Shown: one piece after another, positions 1-10,238 of the stretch
How positions within the stretch are numbered: position 1 is the first letter of the stretch
Layout of the letters: the number at the start of each line of letters is the position of its first letter
Origin: an uncultured Gemmatimonadota bacterium
GTDB taxonomy: Bacteria; Gemmatimonadota; Gemmatimonadetes; Gemmatimonadales; Gemmatimonadaceae
Length of the DNA stretch: 38,419 nt
Direction: 5' to 3'
Assembly: GCA_946480295.1 (NCBI GenBank)
Contig: CAMLIT010000030.1
Location: forward strand, 1-38,419
Notes under the pieces: model-generated
What the model was told of the DNA's origin: nothing
Database searches by the model: none
What the model saw: the letters and a program-made list of their open reading frames with translations, nothing else
Translations under genes and position numbers: made by a program

Positions 1-56
1 TCGACCCTCGACCCTCGACCCTCGACCCTCGACCCTCGACCCTCGACCCTCGACCT
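1..56. repeat. Tandem heptamer array (TCGACCC), A family
   Basis: Seven perfect copies of TCGACCC followed by one variant copy (TCGACCT). The array begins at or before the window edge and ends 17 bases before the glmS start codon, so it lies where the glmS leader or promoter would be. It is a variant of the CGTCCCT heptamers found in other gaps of this window. Confidence 0.95.
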
Positions 57-73
57 TCTACCCAGGCACCGAC

Positions 74-1918
74 ATGTGCGGGATCATCGGATACATCGGG
101 CCGCGTTCGGCCACGCCGCTGCTGCTCGAAGGACTGAAGCGGATGGAGTACCGCGGCTACGACAGCGCCGGCATCGCCACGATGAACGGCCACGGGCTCG
201 AGCTGCGGAAGGCGAAGGGGAAGATCTCGATGCTCGAGACCGTGGTCGGGGCGAGCCCCGTCTCGGGCACGATCGGCATCGCGCACACGCGGTGGGCGAC
301 GCACGGTCAGCCCAACGAGTGCAACGCGCACCCGCACCATGACTGCACCGGGTCGGTGGCCGTCGTGCACAACGGCATCATCGAGAACTACGCCCCCCTG
401 CGCGACATGCTGAAGCGGCAGGGGCACACCTTCGAGTCGGAGACCGACACCGAGGTCCTCGCGCACCTCGTCGAGGCGGCGATGTACTCGCAGGACGGCG
501 GGACCGACCCGCTCGAGGACGCGGTGATCGACGCGCTCCACCTCGTGGAGGGGACGTACGGCATCGCCGTGATCTCCAGCCGCGACCCGGACAAGATCGT
601 CGTCGCGCGCAAGGGGAGCCCGCTGCTCATCGGGCTCGGGGAGGGCGAGTACTACGTGGCGAGCGACGTCGCGGCGATCCTCCAGCACACGCGGCAGGTC
701 ATCTACCTCGACGACGGCGAGATGGCGGTGCTGACCCGCGGCGGCTACGAGGTGCTCGACCTCGACGCGCGGCGGATCCAGAAGGGCGTGAGCCGCGTGG
801 ACTGGGACCTCGACCAGATCGAGAAGGGCGGCTTTCCGCACTTCATGCTCAAGGAGATCTTCGAGCAGCCGGAGACCATCGAGAACACGATGCGCGGACG
901 TCTCGTCGTCGAGGAGGGCTTCTCGAAGCTCGGCGGCCTGAACCTGACGAAGCAGGAGCTGCTCGACCTGCAGCACGTCATCATCACCGCGTGCGGGACG
1001 AGCTGGCACTCGGGGCTGATCGGGGAGCTGTACATCGAGGAGCTGGCGCGCATCCTCGTGGAGGTGGAGTACGCGTCCGAGTTCCGCTACCGCAACCCGA
1101 TCGTGCAGAAGAACACGCTCTCCGTCGTCATCTCGCAGTCGGGGGAGACGGCGGACACGCTGGCCGCGATGCGCGAGGCGAAGCGCCGCGGCGCGAAGAC
1201 GCTCGGCATCGTGAACGTGGTCGGCTCGACGATCGCGCGCGAGGACGACGGCGGCATCTACCTGCACGCCGGGCCGGAGATCGGCGTCGCGTCGACGAAG
1301 GCGTTCACGAGCCAGGTCATCGCGCTCGCCCTGTTCACGCTGAAGCTGGCGCGGCTCCGCAACCTGTCCGTCGTGCGCGGGCGCGAGATCGCGCAGGCGA
1401 TGACGCAGCTCCCCGACCAGGTGCGGCAGATCCTCGAGCGCGCGTCGGAGATCGAGGCGATCGCCGAGGAGTTCAAGGACGCGCAGAACTTCCTGTACCT
1501 CGGGCGCGGCTACAACTTCCCGGTGGCGCTGGAGGGGGCGCTCAAGCTGAAGGAGATCAGCTACATCCACGCCGAGGGGTATCCGGCGGCGGAGATGAAG
1601 CACGGCCCGATCGCGCTGATCGACGAGAACATGCCGGTGGTGTTCATCGCGCCGCACGACGCGGTGTTCGACAAGGTCGTGTCGAACATCCAGGAGGTGA
1701 AGGCGCGCGGCGGGAAGGTCATCTGCATCACGAGCCAGCACGAGCCGGTGCTCGACAAGATGATCGACCACGAGATCCGGGTGCCGCAGACGGTCGACAT
1801 GCTCTACCCGATCCTGACCGTCGTGCCGCTGCAGCTCCTCGCGTACTACATCGCCGTGAAGCGCGGGCTGAACGTGGACCAGCCACGCAACCTGGCCAAG
1901 TCCGTGACGGTGGAGTGA
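74..1918 (+). CDS. glmS: Glutamine--fructose-6-phosphate aminotransferase (isomerizing)
   Basis: Makes glucosamine-6-phosphate from fructose-6-phosphate and glutamine, the first committed step towards UDP-GlcNAc for peptidoglycan and LPS; cytosolic. At 614 residues it has the normal family length. The protein opens with MCGIIGYIG, whose Cys2 becomes the N-terminal glutaminase nucleophile after Met removal. The glutaminase domain covers roughly residues 2-220, followed by two SIS sugar-isomerase domains (about 290-420 and 460-600). SQSGETADT at 354-362 is the phosphosugar-binding loop. The C-terminus VDQPRNLAKSVTVE is the canonical GlmS ending that closes the active site. The start is fixed by the Cys2 requirement. 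No strong Shine-Dalgarno is visible, and a heptamer array abuts the leader. It is followed by a strong terminator, so it is probably transcribed separately from the next gene. Confidence 0.98.
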   Translation: MCGIIGYIGPRSATPLLLEGLKRMEYRGYDSAGIATMNGHGLELRKAKGKISMLETVVGASPVSGTIGIAHTRWATHGQPNECNAHPHHDCTGSVAVVHNGIIENYAPLRDMLKRQGHTFESETDTEVLAHLVEAAMYSQDGGTDPLEDAVIDALHLVEGTYGIAVISSRDPDKIVVARKGSPLLIGLGEGEYYVASDVAAILQHTRQVIYLDDGEMAVLTRGGYEVLDLDARRIQKGVSRVDWDLDQIEKGGFPHFMLKEIFEQPETIENTMRGRLVVEEGFSKLGGLNLTKQELLDLQHVIITACGTSWHSGLIGELYIEELARILVEVEYASEFRYRNPIVQKNTLSVVISQSGETADTLAAMREAKRRGAKTLGIVNVVGSTIAREDDGGIYLHAGPEIGVASTKAFTSQVIALALFTLKLARLRNLSVVRGREIAQAMTQLPDQVRQILERASEIEAIAEEFKDAQNFLYLGRGYNFPVALEGALKLKEISYIHAEGYPAAEMKHGPIALIDENMPVVFIAPHDAVFDKVVSNIQEVKARGGKVICITSQHEPVLDKMIDHEIRVPQTVDMLYPILTVVPLQLLAYYIAVKRGLNVDQPRNLAKSVTVE

Positions 1919-1948
1919 TCTCGCACAGTTGATCCACCGCGGTGGAAG

Positions 1949-1990
1949 GGGGCCGCATCGGCACGCATGGGCGATGCGGCCCCTTTGTGT
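1949..1990 (+). terminator. Rho-independent terminator of glmS
   Basis: A perfect 12-bp stem (GGGGCCGCATCG at 1949-1960, CGATGCGGCCCC at 1972-1983) with an 11-nt loop is followed by TTTGTGT. It lies about 30 bases after the glmS stop. A separate short perfect palindrome, TCCACCGCGGTGGA, sits just upstream at 1933-1946. Confidence 0.85.
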
Positions 1991-2111
1991 GCTGTCGCGG
2001 CGCGGGTGGCGGCGTTCACGGGCTGAGCGGGACGCGTCCCGCGTCCCGCGCCCCTCATGGCGCTTCCGGCGATCGGGCCGCATCTTCTGTCGGACCCTAC
2101 CCCTCCACGCC

Positions 2112-2897
2112 ATGTCCGATCTCCGACTCCGCGCCCGTTCCGCGACCGAGCTGGTGGACGCCGCCTTCACGCTGTACCGACGGGATCCGCTGCCGTACAT
2201 CATGCTCACGGCGTGCGCGTACGCCCCCTGGCTCGTGCTCCGGCTCATCCTCCTCGGCCTCGGCGGCGAATCGGCCGCGAGCAACGGCAATCTCGCCGCC
2301 GCCGCCGTCGTCGGCCTCGGCGGCGCGATCGTGTACCTGATCAGCTACTCGATCATGAGCGCCGCGCTCGTGCGGCTCGCGTCGCAGGCATACCTCGGCG
2401 AGCCGGTGGACGTCGGCGCCGCCGTGCGCGATGCCGTGCCGCGCATCGGCGCGATCATCGGTGCCGGGATCCTCAAGGCGATCCTGATGGGGATCGGCGC
2501 GATGTTCTTCTTCGTCGGCATGATCTACGTCGCCACGCGCTTCTTCGCGCTCAACGAGGCGATCATCCTCGAGCACCGCGGCGTCGGGGCGGCGTTCACG
2601 CGGTCGAGCGAGCTGTCGCGCGGGCGGAAGTGGCACGTGCTGAAGACGCTCGCGCTGGTCTTCCTCGTCTACTTCCTCGTGTTCGTGGCGGTGGCCTGGG
2701 TGGGGGCGATCTCCGGCAGCCGCGTCGTGACCGAGGTCCTGACGACGGCGTTCGTCGTCGTCGGCTATCCGCTGATCGGGATCGCCGAGACGCTCCTCTA
2801 TTACGACGCGCGCATCCGGGCCGAGGGCTACGACATCGAGGTGATGGCGGGCTCGCTCGGCATGCCGGGAACGGCGGCGGAGGCGGCCACGCGCTGA
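2112..2897 (+). CDS. Multi-pass integral membrane protein of the MoxR cluster
   Basis: A 261-residue membrane protein whose family I cannot name with confidence. It begins MSDLRLRARSATELVDAAFTLYRRDP, an amphipathic N-terminus like that of membrane proteins that organise multi-helix bundles. Hydrophobic stretches then occur at about residues 27-50, 60-90, 110-140, 175-205 and 210-230. The frame is open upstream to 1929, but ATG 2112 is preferred because the upstream part overlaps the glmS terminator region and has no protein-like content. It lies 9 bp before the DUF4129 gene and heads a five-gene co-directional operon, so it probably works with the MoxR ATPase system. The fold resembles glycerophosphodiester-phosphodiesterase membrane-domain or DUF7544-like proteins, but that is only a guess. 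Confidence 0.75.
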   Translation: MSDLRLRARSATELVDAAFTLYRRDPLPYIMLTACAYAPWLVLRLILLGLGGESAASNGNLAAAAVVGLGGAIVYLISYSIMSAALVRLASQAYLGEPVDVGAAVRDAVPRIGAIIGAGILKAILMGIGAMFFFVGMIYVATRFFALNEAIILEHRGVGAAFTRSSELSRGRKWHVLKTLALVFLVYFLVFVAVAWVGAISGSRVVTEVLTTAFVVVGYPLIGIAETLLYYDARIRAEGYDIEVMAGSLGMPGTAAEAATR

Positions 2898-2906
2898 TCC
2901 GCCGGT

Positions 2907-3533
2907 ATGGCGCTCCAGCTCGGGAACGTGCCTCACCCCTGGCCGGCGGCGACCGTGCACGACACGGTCGCCGCCGTCATGCGGCAGCGCGCCTATCAGC
3001 GCTCGCTGCGCGAATCGTTCATGGACCGGCTGTTCCGCTGGATCGGGGACCAGCTCCAGCGCGTGGTGGATGTGATGCGCGCGATCCCGCACGGGCGCGC
3101 GGTCGCCGTGACGCTGGCCGCCGTGCTCGTGATCATCATCGTCGCGCGGCTGGTCTATGCCGCGGAGCTGCGCGAGGAGGAGCGGCGCATCGCGCGTCGG
3201 CGGCCCGCGTCGCGAACAGTCACGTCGGCGCCCTGGCAGGAGGCGCAGCGGCTCGCGGCCGAGGGTCGGTACGAGGAGGCGGCGCACGCGCTCTACCGGG
3301 CGCTGCTCCAGGTGCTCGTCGTGCGCGAGCGGCTGCGGCTGCACCCGTCGAAGACGAGCGGGGACTACGCGCGCGAGCTGCGTGCCCGCGGGTCGACGAT
3401 GTACGCCTCGTTCCGGCAGTTCGGCCGCCGATACGACCGCATCCTGTTCGGCACGGGCCCGTGCGACGCGGCGGCCTACGAGCAGCTCCTGCGTGACGCG
3501 CAGCCGGTGCTCGAGGGAGAGCGCGCCGCGTGA
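2907..3533 (+). CDS. DUF4129 domain-containing membrane protein
   Basis: 208 residues. One transmembrane helix lies at about residues 70-90 (AVAVTLAAVLVIIIVARLVY). It is preceded by an N-terminal segment with several amphipathic turns and followed by a cytosolic helical domain at about 110-200. That domain has the DUF4129 pattern: EAQRLAAEGRYEEAAHALYRALL, then LRLHPSKTSGDYARELR and a C-terminal FGRRYDRILFG segment. DUF4129 genes typically sit beside moxR and DUF58 genes, as here. The exact role is unknown; in the family it is thought to be a membrane partner of the MoxR/DUF58 system. Its stop codon overlaps the GTG start of the next gene (GTGA), suggesting translational coupling. Confidence 0.85.
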   Translation: MALQLGNVPHPWPAATVHDTVAAVMRQRAYQRSLRESFMDRLFRWIGDQLQRVVDVMRAIPHGRAVAVTLAAVLVIIIVARLVYAAELREEERRIARRRPASRTVTSAPWQEAQRLAAEGRYEEAAHALYRALLQVLVVRERLRLHPSKTSGDYARELRARGSTMYASFRQFGRRYDRILFGTGPCDAAAYEQLLRDAQPVLEGERAA

Positions 3534-4785
3534 CGGCGCCGCCCACGCCGGAGCGGCGCCCCGTGCCGTGGTTCCTTCGGCCCGCCGTCGCCCTGCCGCT
3601 CATCCTCGTCTTCATCGTGCTCGTCGCGCTCCTCACGCCGGAGGCGGTGACGGGACGCAACGGGGACCCGAGGCTCACGACGTACAGCACCGCGTCGCTC
3701 GGCGCGCAGGGGCTGTACGACCTGGCGGGCCGGCTCGGCTGGCGGGTGGCGCGCCGCCGCACGCCGGCTCCGGCGCCTGACGACACGCTGTCGATCCAGG
3801 CCGTGCTGAACCCGCCGCAGCCGCTCAGCGCGATCGAGACGCACGCGCTGCTCGACGACGTGCGGCGCGGCGGGGCGCTGCTCTACGTCTTCGAAGGGGG
3901 CGGTCCGCTCGCCGACTCGCTGCACGTCCGCATCGGGCCGGGGATGACCTATCACGAGCGGCTCGACGCTGCCGACTCGGCGAGCGCGGCGCGCTGCCCC
4001 GCCAACGCCTCGCGCGGCCTGCCCCTCTGGTTCGGCGGGCGCCCGCTGCTCGAAGCGATCCGCTGGCTCCGCCCCCCGCCAGCCGACACCGTGGTCTTCG
4101 CCACCGTCTCGAACGCCGCGGCGCGCGCCCCGCGCCCGGCGGCGGTGGGCTTCCCCTACGGGCGCGGACGCGTCGTCGTCGTCGCCGACCCCGATCTCCT
4201 GCGCAACGACGTGATCCGCGTCTGCGAGTGGAACGCCGACGTGGTGGCCGTGCGCATGCTGGAGTACCTGAGCGCGCGCGACGGCGGCCGCCGGTCGCGG
4301 CTCGTCTTCGACGAGTACCACCAGGGCTACGGGCTGCACCCGGGCACCATCCGCGCGATCACGGCGTATCTCGGCCGCACGGCGTCGGGGCACGTGCTCG
4401 CCCAGCTCGCGCTCGCCGGGGTCGTCCTCCTCCTCGCCGTCGGCCCCCGCTCGCTGCCGCCACGCGACGAGGGGCGCATCCAGCGGCGCTCCCCGCTCGA
4501 GCACGTGGACGCGCTCGCCCGCGCCTACGCGCAGGTCGGGGCGACGCGCACCGCCGTCCTGCGCCTGCTGCACGGCGTGCGGCGGCGGCTCCGGCGGCTC
4601 GGGCGCGATCTCGCCGGCGCCCCCGACGGCGTCTTCCTCGATCACGCCGAGCGCGAGACGCCGGCGCTCGCCGGCGACGTCGCGCTCGTGCGGCGGGCGC
4701 TGGAGATGCCGCTCCCGCGCGCGGACTTCGAGAATGTCGGGCGCGCGCTGCGTCGCATCGAGTCCTCACTCTCCACCCTCCATTC

Positions 4786-4789
<4 letters not shown>
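3530..4789 (+). CDS. DUF4350 domain-containing protein
   Basis: 419 residues, starting at GTG within a GTGA overlap with the preceding stop. A transmembrane helix lies at about residues 17-37. A periplasmic DUF4350-like domain follows (LTTYSTASLGAQGLYDLAGRLGW at the N-side), an alpha/beta fold that in related proteins resembles a glutamine-amidotransferase-like sensor domain. A second membrane helix lies at about 285-305 (LAQLALAGVVLLLAVG), then a cytosolic Arg-rich helical tail of about 110 residues. Such proteins regularly accompany DUF4129, MoxR and DUF58 genes. No catalytic residues can be assigned. The stop overlaps the moxR start (ATGA), so the genes are translationally coupled. Function is unknown. 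Confidence 0.82.
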
Positions 4790-5744
<955 letters not shown>

Positions 5745-5748
<4 letters not shown>

Positions 5749-7106
5749 CCCTCGCCGGCCGCGTCCGCGCGTTCGTCGACGCCCGGCGGCCGCTGCTCGG
5801 CAGCGTGCCCGAGCCGCGGCTGGCCGCGGTCGTCGCCGTGCTCGCGCTCCTCTGGGCGATCCCCGGCCGCGCCGGTGTGCGCGCGGGCGCGGCCGGCCTC
5901 GTCGTCGCGGTCGTCGCCGCGCTCTACGACTGGCTGCGGCTGCCGACGCGCCGCGACCTCGTGCTCGAGCGGGAGCTCCCGCCGGCCGTCGGCATCGGCG
6001 ACCGGACCGGGGGCGAGTACGTCCTGCGCTCGGCCTGGCGCACGCCGCTCGCCGCGACGATCACCGACGAGCTGCCGGCGGCGATGGCGGGCGGGGTCGT
6101 GCGGCGCGACGTCGCCCTCCCCGCGCTCGGCACGGCCCGCGTGCCGTTCGAGCTGACCGGCGCGCGGCGTGGGCGCTTCGCGCTCGGCCCCGTCGGGGTG
6201 CGCGTGCGCGGCCCGCTCGGCCTCGTCGCCAAACGACTCGTCGTGGACGACGCAGCGACGGTGCTCGTGACGCCGTCGGTGGCGAACGTGCGGCGCTTCC
6301 GCCTGCTCACGCTGCACCACCGCCTGCACGTCGCCGGCGTGCGGGCGCTGCGCCGCCGCGGGGAGGGGCGGAGCTTCGCCGGCCTCCGCGAGTACGCCGT
6401 CGGGGACGACCCGCGCCACATCGACTGGAAGGCGACGGCGCGGCGGCGCAAGCTCATCACGCGCGAGTACAGCGTCGAGCAGTCGCAGACGGTGTTCCTC
6501 CTCGTGGACGCGGGGCGCTCGATGACGCAGCTCGCCGGCGAGTTCTCGCGCTTCGAGCACGCGCTCTCCGCGGCGCTCGTGCTCACCGACGTCGCGGCCA
6601 CCGCGGGCGACCGCGTCGGCGCGCTCGTCTTCGACGACGAGGTGCGAGCGTTCGTGCCGGCACAGCGCGGGCGCGCCGCCCTGCGCGCGATCCGCGACGC
6701 GCTCATCCCGCTCGAGGCGACGATGACGGAGCCGGACTACGCCGCCGCCTTCCGCTTCCTCGCGCTGCGCCAGCGCCGGCGCGCGCTGATCGTCTTCTTC
6801 ACCGACGTGATCGACGTCCGCGCGTCGCGCGCGCTGCTCGCGCACGTCCAGCGGAGCGCGGCGCGCCACCTCGTCCTCGTCGTCGCCCTGCGCAACGATG
6901 CGATCTTCGCCGCCGCCAACGCGCCCGCGGAGCGCGCGACGGCGCTGTACGAGAGCGCGGTGGCCGAGGAGCTGATCGTCGCGCGCGAGGAGGCGCTGGA
7001 GCGCATGCGCCGCGCGGGCGTCGCCGTGCTCGACGTGTCCCCCCACGCGATGACGGCGGCGGTGGTGAACCGGTATCTGGAGGTGAAGGGGCGGGGGGAG
7101 CTGTAG
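5745..7106 (+). CDS. DUF58 domain-containing protein
   Basis: 453 residues, starting at GTG in a GTGA overlap with moxR. Two hydrophobic helices occur near the N-terminus (about 22-60). A beta-rich region follows (about 70-190), then the DUF58 signature GDDPRHIDWKATARRRKL at about 220-240, then a vWA-like domain with VFLLVDAGRSM. The DAGRS sequence resembles the DxSxS metal-adhesion motif of vWA domains but is not a perfect match. DUF58 proteins pair with MoxR ATPases; the pair is thought to mature or regulate envelope or enzyme complexes, but the target here is unknown. It is the last gene of the operon and converges on the RDD-SpoIIM gene; a repeat element separates the two. Confidence 0.92.
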
Positions 7107-7375
7107 GAGGGACGAGGTACGAGGGACGACCATAACCCCCGTCTGGGGTCTTTGTTCATTCGACGTTGGCGAGCCGCTCGGGATGCCGCCAGTGGCGTCC
7201 CGAGCGGCTCGCCAAGAACCAACAACGAAGAACCAACGACCAGTGCGTTCGATCAGGGGCTGTCTACACCTCGGAGCCCCGCGCCGCGCCCAGCGCGAGC
7301 AGCGCCTCCTCTCTCGTCCCTCGTCCCTCCTCACTCGTCCCCTCGCCTCCCTCCTCCCGCCTCCCGCCTCCCGCG
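7103..7375. repeat. Composite heptamer-palindrome element between DUF58 and RDD-SpoIIM genes
   Basis: In order: A units (GAGGGACGAGG..., 7103-7130); a weak hairpin followed by TCTTTGTT near 7135-7155; the palindromic core with 22-bp arms at 7166-7187 and 7194-7215 (one G/T mismatch, 6-nt loop); inverted B units (AAGAACCAACAACG..., 7211-7240); inverted A units (7313-7341); and C units (CCTCCCG, 7343-7375). The last two arrays are inside the 3' end of the RDD-SpoIIM gene. The hairpin may also act as a terminator for both convergent genes. Confidence 0.85.
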
Positions 7376-9141
7376 CGAAGCCACATCACCAGCCCCACCG
7401 CCGTCACGCCGGCCACCGCCAGCTTCGCCTCCAGTGGCCACCAGGGGATCGGCGAGACGAAGCCCTCGAGCGTGCCGGCGAGGACGAGCAGGATGCTCGA
7501 TGCGCCGATGAGGCGGATGGCGCGGCGGCCATTCTCCACGAGCGCCGCGCGGCGCGTCCGGCGCCCGGGGAGGAGGAGCGCGGCCGCCAGCAGGAAGCCG
7601 CCCCCGCCGGCGATGCACACCGCGGTGAGCTCGAGCACCCCGTGCGGCGCGACGAACGCGAGGATCAGCGTCAGGATCCCCTTGCTCTGATACAGGCCGA
7701 ACACGCCGCCGAGGCTGATGCCGTTGAACAGCAGCAGCATCAGCGTCCCGAGCCCCGCCGTGATCCCGAACGCGAACACGGCGAAGGTGACCTGGACGTT
7801 GTTCGCGATGATCGTGCTGGCCATCACCGGGCGGAAGATCTGCGGGTCGGGGATGTAGCCGGTGCCCTCGCGCGCGCGGCGGATGCCCTCCTGGGCGCGG
7901 TCCATCATCTGCGGCGGGATGAAGATCTCGGCCACGGCGGGCTGCTGCACGACCGCGGTGTAGGCGATGGCGGCGGGCACGAACAGCACCGCGGCGGCGA
8001 AGAGGATGGGGGCGGCGGAGCGGCGCACCTCCCGCGGCGCACCGACGGTCACGAAGCGAACGACGTCGCGGAAGCCAGGCGTCCTGCCGCGGTAGAGCAG
8101 GTTGTGCGCGCCGGCGACGAGGCGGCCGAGGTAGAACAGCTCGCCGCTGGCTTCCCCGCGCACGGCGGTCTGCAGCCGCGCGAGATCGGCGGCGAGCGCG
8201 CGATACTCCGCGACGAAGTCGCGCACGCCGGCCTCGCCGAGCGCGCCGAGCCCTCGCCGCTGGGCGTCGGCGAGGCGCGCCGAGAACGCGGCCCAGCGCG
8301 GCGAGCCGGCGGCGATGATGGCGTGCCGCTCGCGTGCCGCCCCCGTCTGCTCCCGTCCCGCCGCGCCAGCGGCCCGCGCCTGGCGCTCGGAATCGTAGAG
8401 CGCCCGCAGCCGCGCGGCGTCGTTCGACTCCGGCATCGCGGCGAGGGCGGGCGCGAACCGCGTGGCGAGCGCGCGCGCGAGCTGGGTGCGCCGCGCCGCG
8501 TCCAGCTCCGCCCGGCGCTCGACGTAGCGCTCCAGCACCGCGAACTCGTCGTCGCGCAGCGCCGTCTGGAGCACGGCGGCGCCCGGCGGCGCCGCAGGCG
8601 GGGTGGCCGCGCCGATCGCGCTCCGCACGAGCTGCTCGCGCACGACGATCGTGCCCGCGACGATGTCCCCGAGCCGCTTCCCCGAGCGGGTGAACAGGAT
8701 GCTCACCACGCCCACCGCGTACGTGACCGGCGGCATCATGTCCACGAGCCGGACGATGTTCCGCACCGCGGACGCGGCGAACCCGACGGAGTAGCCCCCG
8801 TCGCGCACGACGCGCAGGCCGAGGAGCCGCTTCCCCGGTGTCTGGCCGTCGGCGAGCCCCTCGAAGAGCACGTAGTAGCCCCAGAGCACCGCGAACTGCG
8901 CGAACGCGAACAGCGCCAGCGCCCACGCCTCCGACGGCAGCCCCAGCCCCCCGGCGATCGGCAGCACGAGCCCGATCCCGATCACGACCACCAGGAGCGC
9001 GACGAAGGCGATGGCCGCGTCGACGATCGCCGCCGCCGCGCGCGAGCCGATCCCCGCCACCGTGTAGGAGAAGACGACGAGCTCCGGCGTCTCGACGGAG
9101 ACCGTCTGGGCGAGGGGCGTCGGGGCGGGGGCGTGCGTCAC
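7264..9141 (-). CDS. RDD-family / SpoIIM-like (stage II sporulation protein M) fusion membrane protein
   Basis: 625 residues in two parts. Residues about 15-175 form an RDD domain: GIGSRAAAAIVDAAI, a long helix pair, then GQTPGKRLLGLRVVRDGG and GKRLGDIVAGTIVV. Residues about 200-320 are a soluble, Arg-rich helical region. Residues about 330-590 form a SpoIIM-like membrane domain with the family pattern NNVQVTFAVFAFGITAG, then NGISLGGVFGL and APHGVLELTAVCIAGG. RDD and SpoIIM genes are usually separate neighbours of moxR/DUF58 genes; here they are one polypeptide. The C-terminal tail from about 590 (RAGGGRREEGGEGTSEEGRGTREEA in two pieces) is encoded by heptamer repeats and is probably not conserved. 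The function of the system is unknown; RDD and SpoIIM domains may form a transporter-like membrane partner. Confidence 0.9.
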   Translation of the reverse strand: MTHAPAPTPLAQTVSVETPELVVFSYTVAGIGSRAAAAIVDAAIAFVALLVVVIGIGLVLPIAGGLGLPSEAWALALFAFAQFAVLWGYYVLFEGLADGQTPGKRLLGLRVVRDGGYSVGFAASAVRNIVRLVDMMPPVTYAVGVVSILFTRSGKRLGDIVAGTIVVREQLVRSAIGAATPPAAPPGAAVLQTALRDDEFAVLERYVERRAELDAARRTQLARALATRFAPALAAMPESNDAARLRALYDSERQARAAGAAGREQTGAARERHAIIAAGSPRWAAFSARLADAQRRGLGALGEAGVRDFVAEYRALAADLARLQTAVRGEASGELFYLGRLVAGAHNLLYRGRTPGFRDVVRFVTVGAPREVRRSAAPILFAAAVLFVPAAIAYTAVVQQPAVAEIFIPPQMMDRAQEGIRRAREGTGYIPDPQIFRPVMASTIIANNVQVTFAVFAFGITAGLGTLMLLLFNGISLGGVFGLYQSKGILTLILAFVAPHGVLELTAVCIAGGGGFLLAAALLLPGRRTRRAALVENGRRAIRLIGASSILLVLAGTLEGFVSPIPWWPLEAKLAVAGVTAVGLVMWLRAGGGRREEGGEGTSEEGRGTREEALLALGAARGSEV

Positions 9142-9154
9142 CGGCGCCCCCTCG

Positions 9155-9697
9155 TCAGGCGCCGGCGGGCGCCGAGCCGAGATAGCGCTCGCGGATGATC
9201 TTCAGGTGATGCCGCTCGTGGCCGGCGGTGATGTAGGCGAGCGACCGCACGGTGTACTCCCGGCTGTTGGCCACGCCGCGCCGCTCGAGCTGCTCGTCGT
9301 CGAAGCCGGCGAAGAGCGCCACCGTCGCCGCCCGCGCCGTGCGCAGCTCGTCGAGCAGCGACGCCAGCGGCCGGCGGTCGTAGGGCGCGTTGGCCACGTA
9401 CGCGTTCTCGTCCCAGCCGGGCTGCGGGGTCGGATCGTTATGCGCGAACGCCTGCGCGCGGTACGCGAACACGCGCTCCGCCTCGCAGAGGTGCCCGACG
9501 ACCTCCTTGATGCTCCACTTCCCGGGCGCGTAGCGATGGCGTGCCTGGGCGTCGGTCAACCCGCCGAGCGTCGCGATCGTCTCGTCCGTCTGCGTGGCGA
9601 GCAGGTCGAGGATGTTGCCCGGCGGCACCTGCGCGACGTACTGCCGGAAGTACGGCGCGTACTCGGTGTCCACGGGGCGGGGGATGGTCAACGGCAT
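9155..9697 (-). CDS. DinB-family (damage-inducible fold) metal-binding protein
   Basis: 180 residues from ATG 9697, chosen because a good Shine-Dalgarno (CAGGAGA) lies 5 bases before it; the open frame upstream runs into the dtd promoter region. The four-helix DinB fold shows the expected metal ligands: His in [16 protein letters not shown] (about 71) and the HxxxH-like pair in [16 protein letters not shown] near the C-terminus. DinB-like proteins include metal-dependent thiol transferases and hydrolases; the substrate cannot be inferred. It ends 13 bases before the RDD-SpoIIM start, so the two are probably co-transcribed. This is not the DNA polymerase IV DinB. Confidence 0.85.
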   Translation of the reverse strand: MPLTIPRPVDTEYAPYFRQYVAQVPPGNILDLLATQTDETIATLGGLTDAQARHRYAPGKWSIKEVVGHLCEAERVFAYRAQAFAHNDPTPQPGWDENAYVANAPYDRRPLASLLDELRTARAATVALFAGFDDEQLERRGVANSREYTVRSLAYITAGHERHHLKIIRERYLGSAPAGA

Positions 9698-9708
9698 GCG
9701 GTCTCCTG

Positions 9709-9714
9709 TAGCTT
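9709..9714 (+). promoter_or_regulatory. Candidate -10 hexamer TAGCTT for dtd-maf
   Basis: TAGCTT lies 56 bases before the dtd ATG. The same hexamer, or TATCTT, is found upstream of tig, lon, the rhomboid gene, tRNA-Leu and a GT9 gene in this window. No convincing -35 box is visible. A promoter role is inferred from the recurrence only. Confidence 0.35.
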
Positions 9715-9770
9715 GCTGCTCCCGAAGCTGGATGCGACGGCTTCCCGCGTCAACATCGGCCAGACAACGC

Positions 9771-10238
9771 ATGCGTGTCGTGCTACAACGCGTCTCGCGC
9801 GCCGAGGTCCGCGTGCGCGAGCGGGCGGACGGCTCCGCCGAGCCGACGGTGCGCCCCACCGGGCGCATCGCCCGCGGCTTCCTCCTCCTCGTCGGCTTCA
9901 CGCACGGCGACACGGACGACCAGCTCGCCTGGATGGCGGACAAGGTCGTCGGCCTGCGGCTGTTCGCCGACGCGGAGGACCGGATGAACCTCGCCCTCGC
10001 CGACGTCGGCGGCGCGCTGCTCGTCGTCTCGCAGTTCACGCTCTACGGCGACGCGGTGAAGGGGCGCCGCCCCAGCTTCGTCGACGCGGCGCGCCCCGAG
10101 ACGGCGATCCCGCTCTACGAGCGCTTCGTCGCCATGCTGCGGGAGCGCGGCGTGCACACCGAGACCGGCGAGTTCGGCGCGATGATGGAGGTCGAGCTCG
10201 TGAACGACGGCCCCGTCACCCTCCTCCTCGAGCGATGA
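9771..10238 (+). CDS. dtd: D-aminoacyl-tRNA deacylase
   Basis: 155 residues, close to the usual 145-150. It hydrolyses D-aminoacyl- and glycyl-mischarged tRNAs, a proofreading step in translation; cytosolic dimer. The catalytic SQFTLYG motif is at residues 87-93, and the cross-subunit Gly-cisPro motif NDGPVT is at 145-150. The N-terminal [15 protein letters not shown] is canonical, which fixes the start at ATG 9771. The strand between residues 17 and 33 is a few residues longer than in E. coli. The stop overlaps the maf ATG (ATGA), so the two are coupled. It is divergent from the DinB-family gene over 73 bp. Confidence 0.97.
   Translation: MRVVLQRVSRAEVRVRERADGSAEPTVRPTGRIARGFLLLVGFTHGDTDDQLAWMADKVVGLRLFADAEDRMNLALADVGGALLVVSQFTLYGDAVKGRRPSFVDAARPETAIPLYERFVAMLRERGVHTETGEFGAMMEVELVNDGPVTLLLER

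Noticed and set aside
1..56. CRISPR-like array from the tandem repeats (also other heptamer arrays)
   Set aside because: Units are 7 bp with no spacers of constant length and no cas genes nearby.
1..73. glmS ribozyme upstream of glmS
   Set aside because: Only 73 bases precede the gene in this window and they are heptamer repeats; no ribozyme core is visible.
1929..2111. Extension of the membrane protein gene to 1929
   Set aside because: It would start within the glmS terminator hairpin and adds a low-complexity Arg-rich sequence.
2097..3344. Large antisense frames opposite the MoxR operon (415 aa at 2097-3344, 389 aa at 3476-4645)
   Set aside because: They mirror third-codon GC bias of the real genes; products are Arg/Glu/His-rich without domains.
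7103..7375. Insertion sequence remnant
   Set aside because: No transposase fragment is present; the palindrome and arrays are shared with several other gaps and fit a non-autonomous repeat family.
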